NCBI RefSeq assembly: GCF_047946665.1
Contig: NZ_CP172312.1
Span: 4,216,001-4,280,000, forward strand
DNA length: 64,000 nucleotides
From: Allohahella sp002354735
GTDB taxonomy: Bacteria; Pseudomonadota; Gammaproteobacteria; Pseudomonadales; Oleiphilaceae
Direction: 5' to 3'
In this document: in pieces, positions 18,477 through 28,790 of the stretch
How positions within the stretch are numbered: the first letter of the stretch is position 1
Layout: each line of letters opens with the position of its first letter
Translations under genes and position numbers: made by a program
Notes under the pieces: model-generated
Told to the model about the DNA's origin: nothing
Databases searched by the model: none
The model's input: the letters and a program-made list of their open reading frames with translations, nothing else

Positions 18477-19433
18477 TTGTCGAACATCTGGATCAAGAAG
18501 CTGAGTACGCTTGGCGTGCTGGTTATATTTCAGTTACTTGCGGCATGCGGTGGTTCGTCTGGGAATGGATCTGGTGCAGTGTCGCCAGCAGAGCCTGGGG
18601 AGGGCTCAGGTAACCCAGCCGCACCAGGCGGTGAGAGCAATGCTTCCACCGGCACTTTCTCGGTAACATCTTCCAGTCCCTCTCGCGACAGCACAAACCG
18701 AGCGCTCGATTCAGTAGTCAGAATCCTTTTCAATCAACCACTTATCGACAGCACAGTCGTGAGTCAACATGTCAGCTTGAGTCGGAACGGCGTCGCGACT
18801 GTTACGGCCCTGCAGTACGACAATACCGAACATGCGATCACGCTTATACCTGCTGCAGCGCTGGCACCTGATACGCTCTACACCGTCTCGCTATCCGCTG
18901 GCTTGATGGCTGAGAACGGCGAGTCGATGAAGTCACAGAACTGGACTTTCCGCACCGCAGGAAATGTTGGCTCAACCAGCCAGGCTACGATCGATAGCTG
19001 CATGAGCGATACTGATCTCGAGATGCTCGATGCAGTGAATAGGGCGCGTGCGGTGACGAGATCCTGCGGAAGCACCAACTACAATGCTGTGCCTGCGCTC
19101 AGCTGGAATTGCCAGCTCGATACCGCCGCGAACAGGCATGCCCGCGATATGGTCAACCATGATTTCTTCAGTCACACCGGTAGCGATGGTTCCAGCATGG
19201 GCGGCCGAATCAGCGCCGCTGGCTACAATTGGAGCGCTGCTGCGGAGAACATTGCTGCAGGGCAGAGTAGCGTGACTGCAGTGATGAATGGCTGGCTAGC
19301 CAGCGATGGCCACTGCCGCAATATCATGAGCAGCAGCACTACCCAGCTTGGCGTGGCTTTGGCCATAGCCGACCCAGGCACCACCGCCTACGGCCGCTAT
19401 TGGGTGCAAAATTTCGCGCGTCCTCAGAACTAG
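18477..19433 (+). CDS. CAP/SCP-domain lipoprotein with bacterial Ig-like domain
   Basis: This 318-residue protein starts at TTG; GAGGA lies about 7 nt upstream and the signal peptide begins at once. A lipobox LLAAC is at residues 20-24, followed by a Gly/Ser/Pro-rich linker. Next is an Ig-like Big_5-type domain (PSRDSTNRALDSVVRILFNQ to GESMKSQNWTFRT). The C-terminal CAP domain runs from about residue 180 with MLDAVNRARAV, HARDMVNHDFFSHTGSDG, AENIAAGQ and GHCRNIMS. CAP proteins are secreted and of varied function; activity here is unknown. Confidence 0.85.
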   Translation: MSNIWIKKLSTLGVLVIFQLLAACGGSSGNGSGAVSPAEPGEGSGNPAAPGGESNASTGTFSVTSSSPSRDSTNRALDSVVRILFNQPLIDSTVVSQHVSLSRNGVATVTALQYDNTEHAITLIPAAALAPDTLYTVSLSAGLMAENGESMKSQNWTFRTAGNVGSTSQATIDSCMSDTDLEMLDAVNRARAVTRSCGSTNYNAVPALSWNCQLDTAANRHARDMVNHDFFSHTGSDGSSMGGRISAAGYNWSAAAENIAAGQSSVTAVMNGWLASDGHCRNIMSSSTTQLGVALAIADPGTTAYGRYWVQNFARPQN

Positions 19434-19540
19434 AGGCGGGGCGGAACACCGGCTCGCCTGAATTTAACGGTCTTCCGCAAGCAGCCTGACCCGCCTCGTC
19501 TATACTCAGGTTCCATAGTCCTGTTTATAGCTGCGAAGCC

Positions 19541-20206
19541 ATGGCTGACGCCTCCCAATCCTGTTCCAGAATACCCGAAGCGGAAAGGCACCGCCGCTTC
19601 AGGCTGACCCTGCTGATAATGGTCTGCTGGCTCATTGCCGTCGGCGTCGCCCTGTATCACTTCGAGTTTCAGCCACTGAGACCGTTTCAGCCCTCGGCCT
19701 CATCTGACCTGCCAGCCTACCCCCCAGGCCTCGCGACTGTATTGCCCGCCGCCCCGACCGGGCGGCCTACCATCGTTCACATTCTTGATCCGACCTGCGA
19801 TTGTCTGCGCTACACCAGATCTCATCTGACTGCGCTGCAGAAGGAGCCCGACTTTCTCGAGGCCGATCATGTTGTCGTTAGTGCTCCATTGCCTGATCAG
19901 AGCGCTCTGCAACCGCACGAGTTAATCGGAGCCGCTCAACACATCCGCAGCGCCATGCTCAATGTGCCACTGCGAACGCCAGCAGTTGCCATATTCGATG
20001 CACAACACAATCTGTCCTATTACGGGCCCTACAGTCTTGGTCCTGCCTGCGGGCGTGCCGGCGACACGATTATGCCGGTCCTGGAAGCCCTGCATGAGGG
20101 CAGGGCTGCGCCTGATTACGATCTTGGTGGTCGGACCTGCTACTGCGATCCGCCGCAAAACCTGCTCACAGCATCTATCAGCGCCGGAGGCGCCCGTTCA
20201 GAATGA
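19541..20206 (+). CDS. Membrane-anchored thioredoxin-like protein (DUF6436-like)
   Basis: This 221-residue protein has one membrane segment near residues 24-44 and then a thioredoxin-like domain. Its active-site region reads DPTCDCLRYTRSHL, so the expected CxxC is C-x-C. The C-terminal part has GPACGRAGDTI and GGRTCYCDPP, giving further Cys pairs. The stop overlaps the start of the downstream chemotaxis gene by 4 nt, so the two are coupled. A redox or metal role is possible. Assignment to DUF6436 is from memory of family appearance. Confidence 0.65.
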   Translation: MADASQSCSRIPEAERHRRFRLTLLIMVCWLIAVGVALYHFEFQPLRPFQPSASSDLPAYPPGLATVLPAAPTGRPTIVHILDPTCDCLRYTRSHLTALQKEPDFLEADHVVVSAPLPDQSALQPHELIGAAQHIRSAMLNVPLRTPAVAIFDAQHNLSYYGPYSLGPACGRAGDTIMPVLEALHEGRAAPDYDLGGRTCYCDPPQNLLTASISAGGARSE

Positions 20207-21711
20207 CTATTGAAATCAGTACGCAGCTTCGAATCAAGATGATGGCTGCCGACAAGCTCATGTTCCGGATCCTGTGTGGCCTCGTGCTCTATTCGTTGGC
20301 GCTAGCGCCGGTTCACTCCACCTGGACGCCAGCCTTGGTGATCAGCTTGCTGACGCTTGGTGGCGTGGCGGCGATACGTTCGCTACAACCAGGTGAGCAG
20401 TTGAGCCGAATTGCGCTGGGCCTGTCCTTCATGATTATGACAGCCTTACACGTGCACCAGTTGCACGGCATGATCGAGGCGCACTTCGGCTTTTTCATGT
20501 TGCTGGCTATCCTGCTTTACTATCGGGATTGGCTCACGATCGTGGCTGCGGCTGCACTGGTGGCCGTTCATCATGTGCTGTTCTACTGGTGGCAGTCCAA
20601 CGCGTCAGCGGTGTTCGTTCTGGAAAACCCAGCTGCTGGTTGGGGGGTCATCTTCATGCATGCCGCCTATGTGGTTGTCGAAACCGTCATTCTGGTGATA
20701 CTGGCTCGTACACTGATGCAGCAGGAGGCGTCTGCAACCCACATCCAGGAAGCCGCCAGCCACATGGTGTCAGGTGAGTCCATCGATCTTAGCTATCGCT
20801 GCCCAAATGATGTGGGGCATCTCACTGACGCCTTTAATGGTTTCCTTGGCAAACTTGAAAGCAGCCTGAAAGCGACGGGTAGTGAAGGCGAAAAGCTTTT
20901 CGAAGCGCGCGCGGACCTGCAGGAGTCGTTCTCCACTCTGGACAGCCAGACCCGTCGTCAGCAGACACTGACGGCGGGCATCATGTCAGCCATAGAACAG
21001 ATTACCGGGGCCGTCGAAGCGATTGCCGCCAATGCGGAAACTGCTTCGGAAACAGCCAGCCATGCTGAGTCGATTGCAGGGCAGAGCACGCAGTTGGTGA
21101 GCCAGAGTCGCAAGCGTCTTGACGATCTGGAACGCGCCATCGATAGCACACTTCATTCCATCACTTCGCTGGATGCTTCGGCCAAAACTATTGGCTCGGT
21201 TGTGGGGGTCATTAAGGGTATCGCTGAACAAACGAATTTGTTGGCCCTGAACGCAGCTATCGAAGCGGCCAGAGCCGGTGAGCAGGGGCGTGGGTTTGCC
21301 GTCGTGGCCGACGAGGTGCGAAGCCTGGCATCAAAGACGCAGGTCTCGACGGGTGAAATCGAACGCATGATTGCGCAGCTGCAGACCGGTAGCAGACAGG
21401 CCGTCAGTGATATGGCCTCGAGTAAGGCTACCGTGACTGACTTCGCGGTAGTGATGCAAACCATGACCGACAATTTCCAGGAAGTTGCCCAGCGCATTCA
21501 TTCACTTGGAGATCTCAGTCATCAGATCGCTGAGGCAACGCGGCGCCAGAAACAGGCGAGTGATAAGATCAGCCGCTCTGCCCAAGACGTCACCAGCCAT
21601 GCCGGTGACAACATCGCGGCCCTGGAGCGCCTGGCTCCAGTCATTCGCCGCGTCGACGGGGTTGCCGGTGGGCTACAGCACCACCTGAAAAACTTTCGCT
21701 ATTCAAGGTAA
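20203..21711 (+). CDS. Chemotaxis receptor with multi-helix His-rich membrane sensor
   Basis: This 502-residue protein has no periplasmic domain. Residues 20-180 form about five or six membrane helices and carry several histidines: ALHVHQLHGMIEAHFGFF and AVHHVLFYWW. A HAMP-like linker and a signalling domain with IKGIAEQTNLLALNAAIEAA and GRGFAVVADEVRSLASK follow. The intramembrane His arrangement suggests sensing of a gas, metal or redox state through a bound cofactor; this is inference. It overlaps the thioredoxin-like gene by 4 nt, which also hints at a redox link. Its end overlaps the convergent Lrp gene by 9 nt. Confidence 0.9.
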   Translation: MTIEISTQLRIKMMAADKLMFRILCGLVLYSLALAPVHSTWTPALVISLLTLGGVAAIRSLQPGEQLSRIALGLSFMIMTALHVHQLHGMIEAHFGFFMLLAILLYYRDWLTIVAAAALVAVHHVLFYWWQSNASAVFVLENPAAGWGVIFMHAAYVVVETVILVILARTLMQQEASATHIQEAASHMVSGESIDLSYRCPNDVGHLTDAFNGFLGKLESSLKATGSEGEKLFEARADLQESFSTLDSQTRRQQTLTAGIMSAIEQITGAVEAIAANAETASETASHAESIAGQSTQLVSQSRKRLDDLERAIDSTLHSITSLDASAKTIGSVVGVIKGIAEQTNLLALNAAIEAARAGEQGRGFAVVADEVRSLASKTQVSTGEIERMIAQLQTGSRQAVSDMASSKATVTDFAVVMQTMTDNFQEVAQRIHSLGDLSHQIAEATRRQKQASDKISRSAQDVTSHAGDNIAALERLAPVIRRVDGVAGGLQHHLKNFRYSR

Positions 21712-22197
21712 ATAGCTGAGTGGAAGACTCGTCCTGTCCAGTACCCGCTGCAGGACGAAGCTCGAATGCACCCCACTGACGCCAGGTATGCGGGTGACCT
21801 TGTTCAGAAGAAAATCCTGATAGTGGTCCATGTCCGGAATGGCAACCTTTAGCATATAGTCCGCTTCCTGCCCAGTGATGAGATAGCACTCCTGCACCTC
21901 CTCCAGTACCTCAATCTGCTTCACGAACGCTTCGAAGCGCTCAGGCGTATGTCGGTCCATGCTGATGAGTATGATTACCGTGAGTGATAGGCCAAGCTTC
22001 TTCCTGTCCAGCAGCGTGACCCGACTAAGTATGACGCCCGCCTCTTCCAGCGCTCTGACCCGTCTCAGACATGGTGAAGCCGACAGGCCCACCACCTCCG
22101 CAAGCTGCTGGTTGGTCAGACTCGCGTCGGTCTGCAGCGCTGCCAGAATACGTCTGTCGATGCGGTCGAACTTATGGATTGTCTTGCTTTGAGTCAT
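21703..22197 (-). CDS. Lrp/AsnC-family transcriptional regulator
   Basis: This 164-residue protein has an N-terminal helix-turn-helix (DRRILAALQTDASLTNQQLA, then LSASPCLRRVRALEEAGVI) and a C-terminal RAM domain (EECYLITGQEADYMLKVAIP, with the standard CYLITG form reading QECYLITG). Lrp-type proteins respond to amino acids. It is divergent from leuA over 226 bp, so control of leuA, of itself, or both is plausible. Confidence 0.9.
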   Translation of the reverse strand: MTQSKTIHKFDRIDRRILAALQTDASLTNQQLAEVVGLSASPCLRRVRALEEAGVILSRVTLLDRKKLGLSLTVIILISMDRHTPERFEAFVKQIEVLEEVQECYLITGQEADYMLKVAIPDMDHYQDFLLNKVTRIPGVSGVHSSFVLQRVLDRTSLPLSYLP

Positions 22198-22267
22198 TTA
22201 TTGCGCCTGCACCCCACTATTTGGGTGATTAATTGCTGAATAGCTTAATAATAGCCGATATTGGCAA

Positions 22268-22295
22268 TTAACAAGCGCGTGAACTCGGTTATAGT
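22268..22295 (+). promoter_or_regulatory. Candidate sigma-70 promoter for leuA
   Basis: TTAACA at 22268-22273 and TATAGT at 22290-22295 are separated by 16 bp, placing transcription about 120 nt before the leuA start. The long leader holds a short GC stem near 22373-22387 (AGGGG / CCCCT) but no T-run and no leucine-rich reading frame that I could find. Confidence 0.4.
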
Positions 22296-22423
22296 AAGTG
22301 CCATCGGATCCGCTGCGAGCTTCCACAAGAGCGAACCAGCAGAAGCTTCACAAGAGCATTTTCATCCGGTGAGGGGCCTGGCCCCTGCTTATTCAAATTC
22401 GCTGGAACAAGGGACACTCGGGT

Positions 22424-24130
22424 ATGGCATTCGATCATCGTAAATATCAGGCTTTCAAGCCTGTAAGAAAGACAGACCGCAGGTGGCCAGATAAGGTCAT
22501 CGAGCAGGCGCCACTCTGGTGCTCTGTCGATCTTCGCGATGGCAACCAGGCCCTGGTCAACCCGATGAATGTAGAGCAGAAAACACGGCTCTTCGAACTT
22601 CTGGTCAAGGTCGGCTTCAAGGAAATCGAAATCGGCTTCCCTGCAGCGAGCCAACCCGATTTCGACTTCTGTCGCAAGTTGATTGACGAGGATCGCATCC
22701 CGGACGATGTGACCGTGCAGGCACTCACCCAGGCGCGGCCCGAGCTTATAGCGCGGACTTACGAAGCGCTGGCTGGCGCGAAGCGGGCGGTTGTGCACTT
22801 GTATAATTCGACCTCCACCGTGCAGCGTGAGCAGGTCTTTCAGCTCGATAAGGCTGGCATCAAGGCTATTGCAGTGCGTGGCGCTGAGTGGGTGCTGGAG
22901 CATGCGCAACAGCATCCCCATACTGATTGGACCTTCCAGTATTCGCCCGAAAGCTTCACCGGCACAGAGCTTGATTACGCTGTCGAAGTGATCGATGCCG
23001 TTTCTGCCGTCTGGCAACCTCAGAACGGTCAGCGGATGATCATCAATCTGCCAGCGACCGTCGAAATGGCCACACCCAATGTCTTTGCCGATCAGGTGGA
23101 GTGGGTATGCGAGAATATGCAGCACCGTTCGCATATAGAAATCAGCCTGCACACTCATAACGATAGAGGGTGTGGCGTCGCTGCGGCGGAGCTCGGTGTC
23201 ATGGCTGGCGCGGACCGCATCGAGGGGACGCTGCTGGGCAACGGTGAGCGTACCGGTAACATGGATATCGTCACCATGGCCATGAACCTGTATTCACAGG
23301 GCATTGATCCGAAGCTGGACTTCAGTGATATGGCTGAAGTCATCCGAACCGTCGAAGCGTGTACTGAGATCAGCACCCATCCACGCCACCCATACGCAGG
23401 CGAGCTGGTGTTCACTGCGTTCTCTGGCAGTCATCAGGATGCCATACGCAAGTGCCTCAGCCGCTATCAGGAAGGTGATATCTGGCAGGTGGCTTATCTG
23501 CCAATCGACCCGCGCGACCTGAACCGTCGCTATGAAGAAGTAGTGAGGATCAACAGCCAGTCAGGTAAGGGCGGTGTTGCCTATGTGATCGAGCAGAGCA
23601 TGGGCATCACCCTCCCACGCTGGGCGCAGATCGAGATGAGCCGCCTGGTACAGCTGGAAACAGAGCGCAGCGGGAAAGAAATCTCAGTCGCGGCAATCAA
23701 GGCGGTCTTCGAAGATAACTTCATGGCGGTCAATGACGACTGGATACTGCATGGCTACGATATTCATCGCACGGACGAAGGCGTTCTGGCGGAGCTCGAA
23801 ATTGGTAGTGGGCAGAAGCTGCAGGGTAAGGGGCATGGGGTAATAGAGGCCGTGGTGGCGGCCATCCAGAGCCGCTACGAACTCGCCATTAGTATCGAGA
23901 ACTATGATGAGTTTGCCATCGGGCTTGGCACAACGGCGCAGGCTATTTGCTGCCTCCGCCTGAGGAGCGCCAGCGCTCACGGTGTGGGTCACCTCTGTAG
24001 TGCCGCCGCCATAGCCGAGGACACAACGTCGACTGCTATTCAGGCCCTCTTAACAGGCGCCAGTCGCCTGCAGCGACAGATAGCGGCAGCAAGCAGCACA
24101 CAAACACCGGCAGTCGCGCTGTCGGTGTAG
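22424..24130 (+). CDS. leuA: 2-isopropylmalate synthase
   Basis: This 568-residue enzyme catalyses the first committed step of leucine synthesis, condensing acetyl-CoA with 2-ketoisovalerate. The catalytic barrel starts with the metal-site motif WCSVDLRDGNQALVNPM and carries the conserved ISLHTHNDRGCGVAAAEL and GNGERTGNMDIVTMAMNLY. Residues from about 440 onward form the LeuA allosteric domain (GHGVIEAVVAAIQSRYELAI) that binds leucine. Length fits the Pseudomonas-type longer class. It is monocistronic and divergent from an Lrp-type regulator. Confidence 0.95.
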   Translation: MAFDHRKYQAFKPVRKTDRRWPDKVIEQAPLWCSVDLRDGNQALVNPMNVEQKTRLFELLVKVGFKEIEIGFPAASQPDFDFCRKLIDEDRIPDDVTVQALTQARPELIARTYEALAGAKRAVVHLYNSTSTVQREQVFQLDKAGIKAIAVRGAEWVLEHAQQHPHTDWTFQYSPESFTGTELDYAVEVIDAVSAVWQPQNGQRMIINLPATVEMATPNVFADQVEWVCENMQHRSHIEISLHTHNDRGCGVAAAELGVMAGADRIEGTLLGNGERTGNMDIVTMAMNLYSQGIDPKLDFSDMAEVIRTVEACTEISTHPRHPYAGELVFTAFSGSHQDAIRKCLSRYQEGDIWQVAYLPIDPRDLNRRYEEVVRINSQSGKGGVAYVIEQSMGITLPRWAQIEMSRLVQLETERSGKEISVAAIKAVFEDNFMAVNDDWILHGYDIHRTDEGVLAELEIGSGQKLQGKGHGVIEAVVAAIQSRYELAISIENYDEFAIGLGTTAQAICCLRLRSASAHGVGHLCSAAAIAEDTTSTAIQALLTGASRLQRQIAAASSTQTPAVALSV

Positions 24131-24149
24131 TCATGCGGTAAGGGCTGTG

Positions 24150-24659
24150 TCAGGCCTCGCCACGAGCGGGATAGTTCTTCTCTACCACGAAGTCGATGGC
24201 CTTGAGCAGGTCATCCAGCGATGGTCTGGCAAACGGCATGCTCTGCACCGAAGAGGCGTAGATGGTGTTATCGGGCCTTATCAGATGTAGGCCTGGCTCG
24301 CTGAAGCGCTCCGGCTCCTTGTCGCTGATCGACTCGGAAATGTACAGATCCCACCCTCTGGCCGCGGCTTCGGTGAGGCCGTAACCCACAGTGAGTTGTT
24401 TTAGACCCCATTCCTTCACCGATTGTTCAGCCCTTGCCTTGTCATCCATCGAAATGGCGATGACATTGACACCACGGCTACGGTAATCGTCCAGCTTCGT
24501 CTCAAGCGTCTGTAGATAGGTCTTGCAGACCGGGCAGTGAAGGCCACGGTAGAACACGAGCATCGTAAAGGTATCCGGCTGCTGCTCAGCCAGTGTCCAG
24601 TGCTTGCCTTCTACCGTGTCCAGGCGTAGGTCAGTAGCCTGCATGCGGGGTTGAGTCAT
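24150..24659 (-). CDS. Peroxiredoxin-like (AhpC/TSA superfamily) protein
   Basis: This 169-residue thioredoxin-fold protein has the active site YRGLHCPVCKTYLQTLETKL (CPVC, a CxxC rather than the usual single peroxidatic TPxC context). It has no signal peptide, so it is cytosolic. Related proteins of this size are annotated as peroxiredoxin-like and would reduce peroxides or disulfides; the substrate is unknown. AAGGAG sits 6 nt before the ATG. It is convergent with leuA with only 19 nt between them. Confidence 0.8.
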   Translation of the reverse strand: MTQPRMQATDLRLDTVEGKHWTLAEQQPDTFTMLVFYRGLHCPVCKTYLQTLETKLDDYRSRGVNVIAISMDDKARAEQSVKEWGLKQLTVGYGLTEAAARGWDLYISESISDKEPERFSEPGLHLIRPDNTIYASSVQSMPFARPSLDDLLKAIDFVVEKNYPARGEA

Positions 24660-24747
24660 CTCGTTCTCCTTTCTCAGATTGCCGTCGATACAGACTTCAT
24701 ACGTGCTGGGAAAGAAATTGAAGCATTAGACAGCGTTGCTGCTCGTT

Positions 24748-25719
24748 TCAGTCCAACACTGCGGCAAGAGAATCTGCATCCAGCACACGATCCAGCCATA
24801 CTTCCAACTGGACCAATGTTGCTGTATCTATCTGCTGTAGCACATCGGCTGGCAGTTCACCGAAACGCTTGGTGAGCTGCCGCTTCAGTGTTCGTGCCTC
24901 GCCAAGTTCGATGCCGCGCTCCAGCCCTTGTTCCAGTCCTTCCTTCAAACCAGCTTGCCGATGCAGGTGGCTCCACTCCTTCACTCGTTCGCTTAGCATG
25001 GTATGCATCTCCGTTAGATCCTGAATTGCGGTCAGGCCCTCGCCGAGTCCCGGTACGCGGCTGAAGCGATGGGCAAACAGGGCCGCAAAAGCACTGCGCA
25101 GATCGGTGTAGTGCTCATCATCCAGCCGTATGACCAGCTTGCCAATGACGTTGATGACGCGGGCGTCGCTCTCTGCCATTTCCGCCTGAATGAGCGCTGC
25201 GGTCAGGTTGTCCAGGCGCTCGAGTTCCTGATGAGTATACCTGTTTTCGTCAATCAGGAGATACTTCAGGTCGGGCTGATAGCACCGTAGCCCCTCTGGC
25301 ATGGATTGGACAAGCTCGCTCAGCTGTTGAGCGGCGCCCCAGGGCCGTTCGCCATTATACAACACCATTGGTAGCACAGGCGGCAGTTGCTTATCCTCCG
25401 GCAGCTGCCGGGCTTTGATGAGATCCTGGTACAGCAGGCCCACATAGGTGAGCAAGCGAACTGCCATGAAACGGTCCACCGTCGACTGGAACTCGAGCAG
25501 CAGGTACACATACAGCCATTCCTGCCTGAAGCGAACGCCCCAGACAATATCATCGGCTCGTTCGCGCATATCATCCGTAATGTAGCTGTTGTTCAGTTTC
25601 TCGAGCGTGTCGAAGTCGAGATCGCCCACCCAGTCGCCAGGCACAAAGTCCTTCAGCAGATCCCGAACCATCTCTGGATTGGAAAACAGCCGTTTATAGA
25701 TGTGATCGTGTGAGCCCAT
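24748..25719 (-). CDS. Rpn-family PD-(D/E)XK nuclease / transposase-like protein
   Basis: This protein has about 323 residues from the ATG at 25719; the family's N-terminal motif begins immediately there (GSHDHIYKRLFSNPEMVRDL), and an upstream in-frame ATG adds 12 unrelated residues. The nuclease core includes LLEFQST, the PD-(D/E)XK-type acidic/Gln pair. The C-terminal region (LKRQLTKRFGELPADVLQQI) resembles DUF4351. Rpn proteins cut DNA, promote RecA-independent recombination in E. coli, and spread by horizontal transfer. No terminal repeats are visible around it, so it is treated as a gene and not as an insertion element. Confidence 0.85.
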   Translation of the reverse strand: MGSHDHIYKRLFSNPEMVRDLLKDFVPGDWVGDLDFDTLEKLNNSYITDDMRERADDIVWGVRFRQEWLYVYLLLEFQSTVDRFMAVRLLTYVGLLYQDLIKARQLPEDKQLPPVLPMVLYNGERPWGAAQQLSELVQSMPEGLRCYQPDLKYLLIDENRYTHQELERLDNLTAALIQAEMAESDARVINVIGKLVIRLDDEHYTDLRSAFAALFAHRFSRVPGLGEGLTAIQDLTEMHTMLSERVKEWSHLHRQAGLKEGLEQGLERGIELGEARTLKRQLTKRFGELPADVLQQIDTATLVQLEVWLDRVLDADSLAAVLD

Positions 25720-25901
25720 GCATTCCCTGCTGGTTTTGAAGTAACGAGACGTCACAGAGTAGCGAATTGCAGCGTGTCGGGACAGCTGTCATTGAGTGGG
25801 CGATCCAGCCTCGGGAAAAAAAGCGATTACCCTCGCTTTGGGCCGTCACATGAACCAGACATCCAGAGAAGTGGGATGAAAAAATGGTCTTCTAAATCCA
25901 A

Positions 25902-25940
25902 CTGTCATCTTACTGTTATCTTCTGTCGCCAGACTGTCCT
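25902..25940 (+). promoter_or_regulatory. PhoB-box-like repeat array upstream of the secreted nuclease
   Basis: CTGTCAT (25902) and CTGTTAT (25913) form a near-consensus PhoB box with an A/T-rich 4-nt spacer. Two more units follow, CTGTCGC at 25923 and CTGTCCT at 25934, spaced 10 and 11 nt. The array ends 47 bp before the start codon. Confidence 0.8.
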
Positions 25941-25987
25941 GCTCGCGCCTTAGTGGCAAGATTCAGAATCAAATACAGGCAGTCACC

Positions 25988-28603
<2,616 letters not shown>

Positions 28604-28655
28604 CGCGCCGTCAATTTTAACGTTAATAGTGAAGTCAATCGCAAGGTGACCTGAC

Positions 28656-28675
28656 AAAGCCTCTTCGGAGGCTTT
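28656..28675 (+). terminator. Intrinsic terminator after the nuclease gene
   Basis: AAAGCCTC and GAGGCTTT form an 8-bp stem around a stable TTCG tetraloop, with TTTT at the 3' side. It lies 53 nt after the nuclease stop and just before the next gene's PhoB-box array. Confidence 0.85.
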
Positions 28676-28682
28676 TCAGTTT

Positions 28683-28722
28683 CCGTCATCGAATCGTCAC
28701 AAACACGCAACAAAATCGTCAC
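28683..28722 (+). promoter_or_regulatory. PhoB-box-like repeat array upstream of the 5'-nucleotidase-like gene
   Basis: CCGTCAT (28683), TCGTCAC (28694) and TCGTCAC (28716) are spaced 11 and 22 nt, so all are in phase with an 11-nt repeat. The sequence fits the PhoB pattern less well than the other two arrays (CGTCA in place of TGTCA). Confidence 0.6.
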
Positions 28723-28790
28723 AAGTCAGCTCCACACTCGTCGTTTTCGTGAATCATCCGATTCGCACTACAGTCTATATGGAGTTGACG

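Noticed and set aside
22296..22423. Leucine leader peptide and attenuator before leuA
   Set aside because: No leucine-rich short frame; the only hairpin is a short GC stem without a T-run.
22289..23158. Long minus-strand open frame of 289 codons opposite leuA
   Set aside because: It lies wholly antisense to the conserved leuA catalytic region and has no ribosome site or recognisable motif.
24748..25719. Insertion element around the Rpn-type gene
   Set aside because: No terminal inverted repeats or target duplications are seen; Rpn genes are often annotated as transposases without being in an element.
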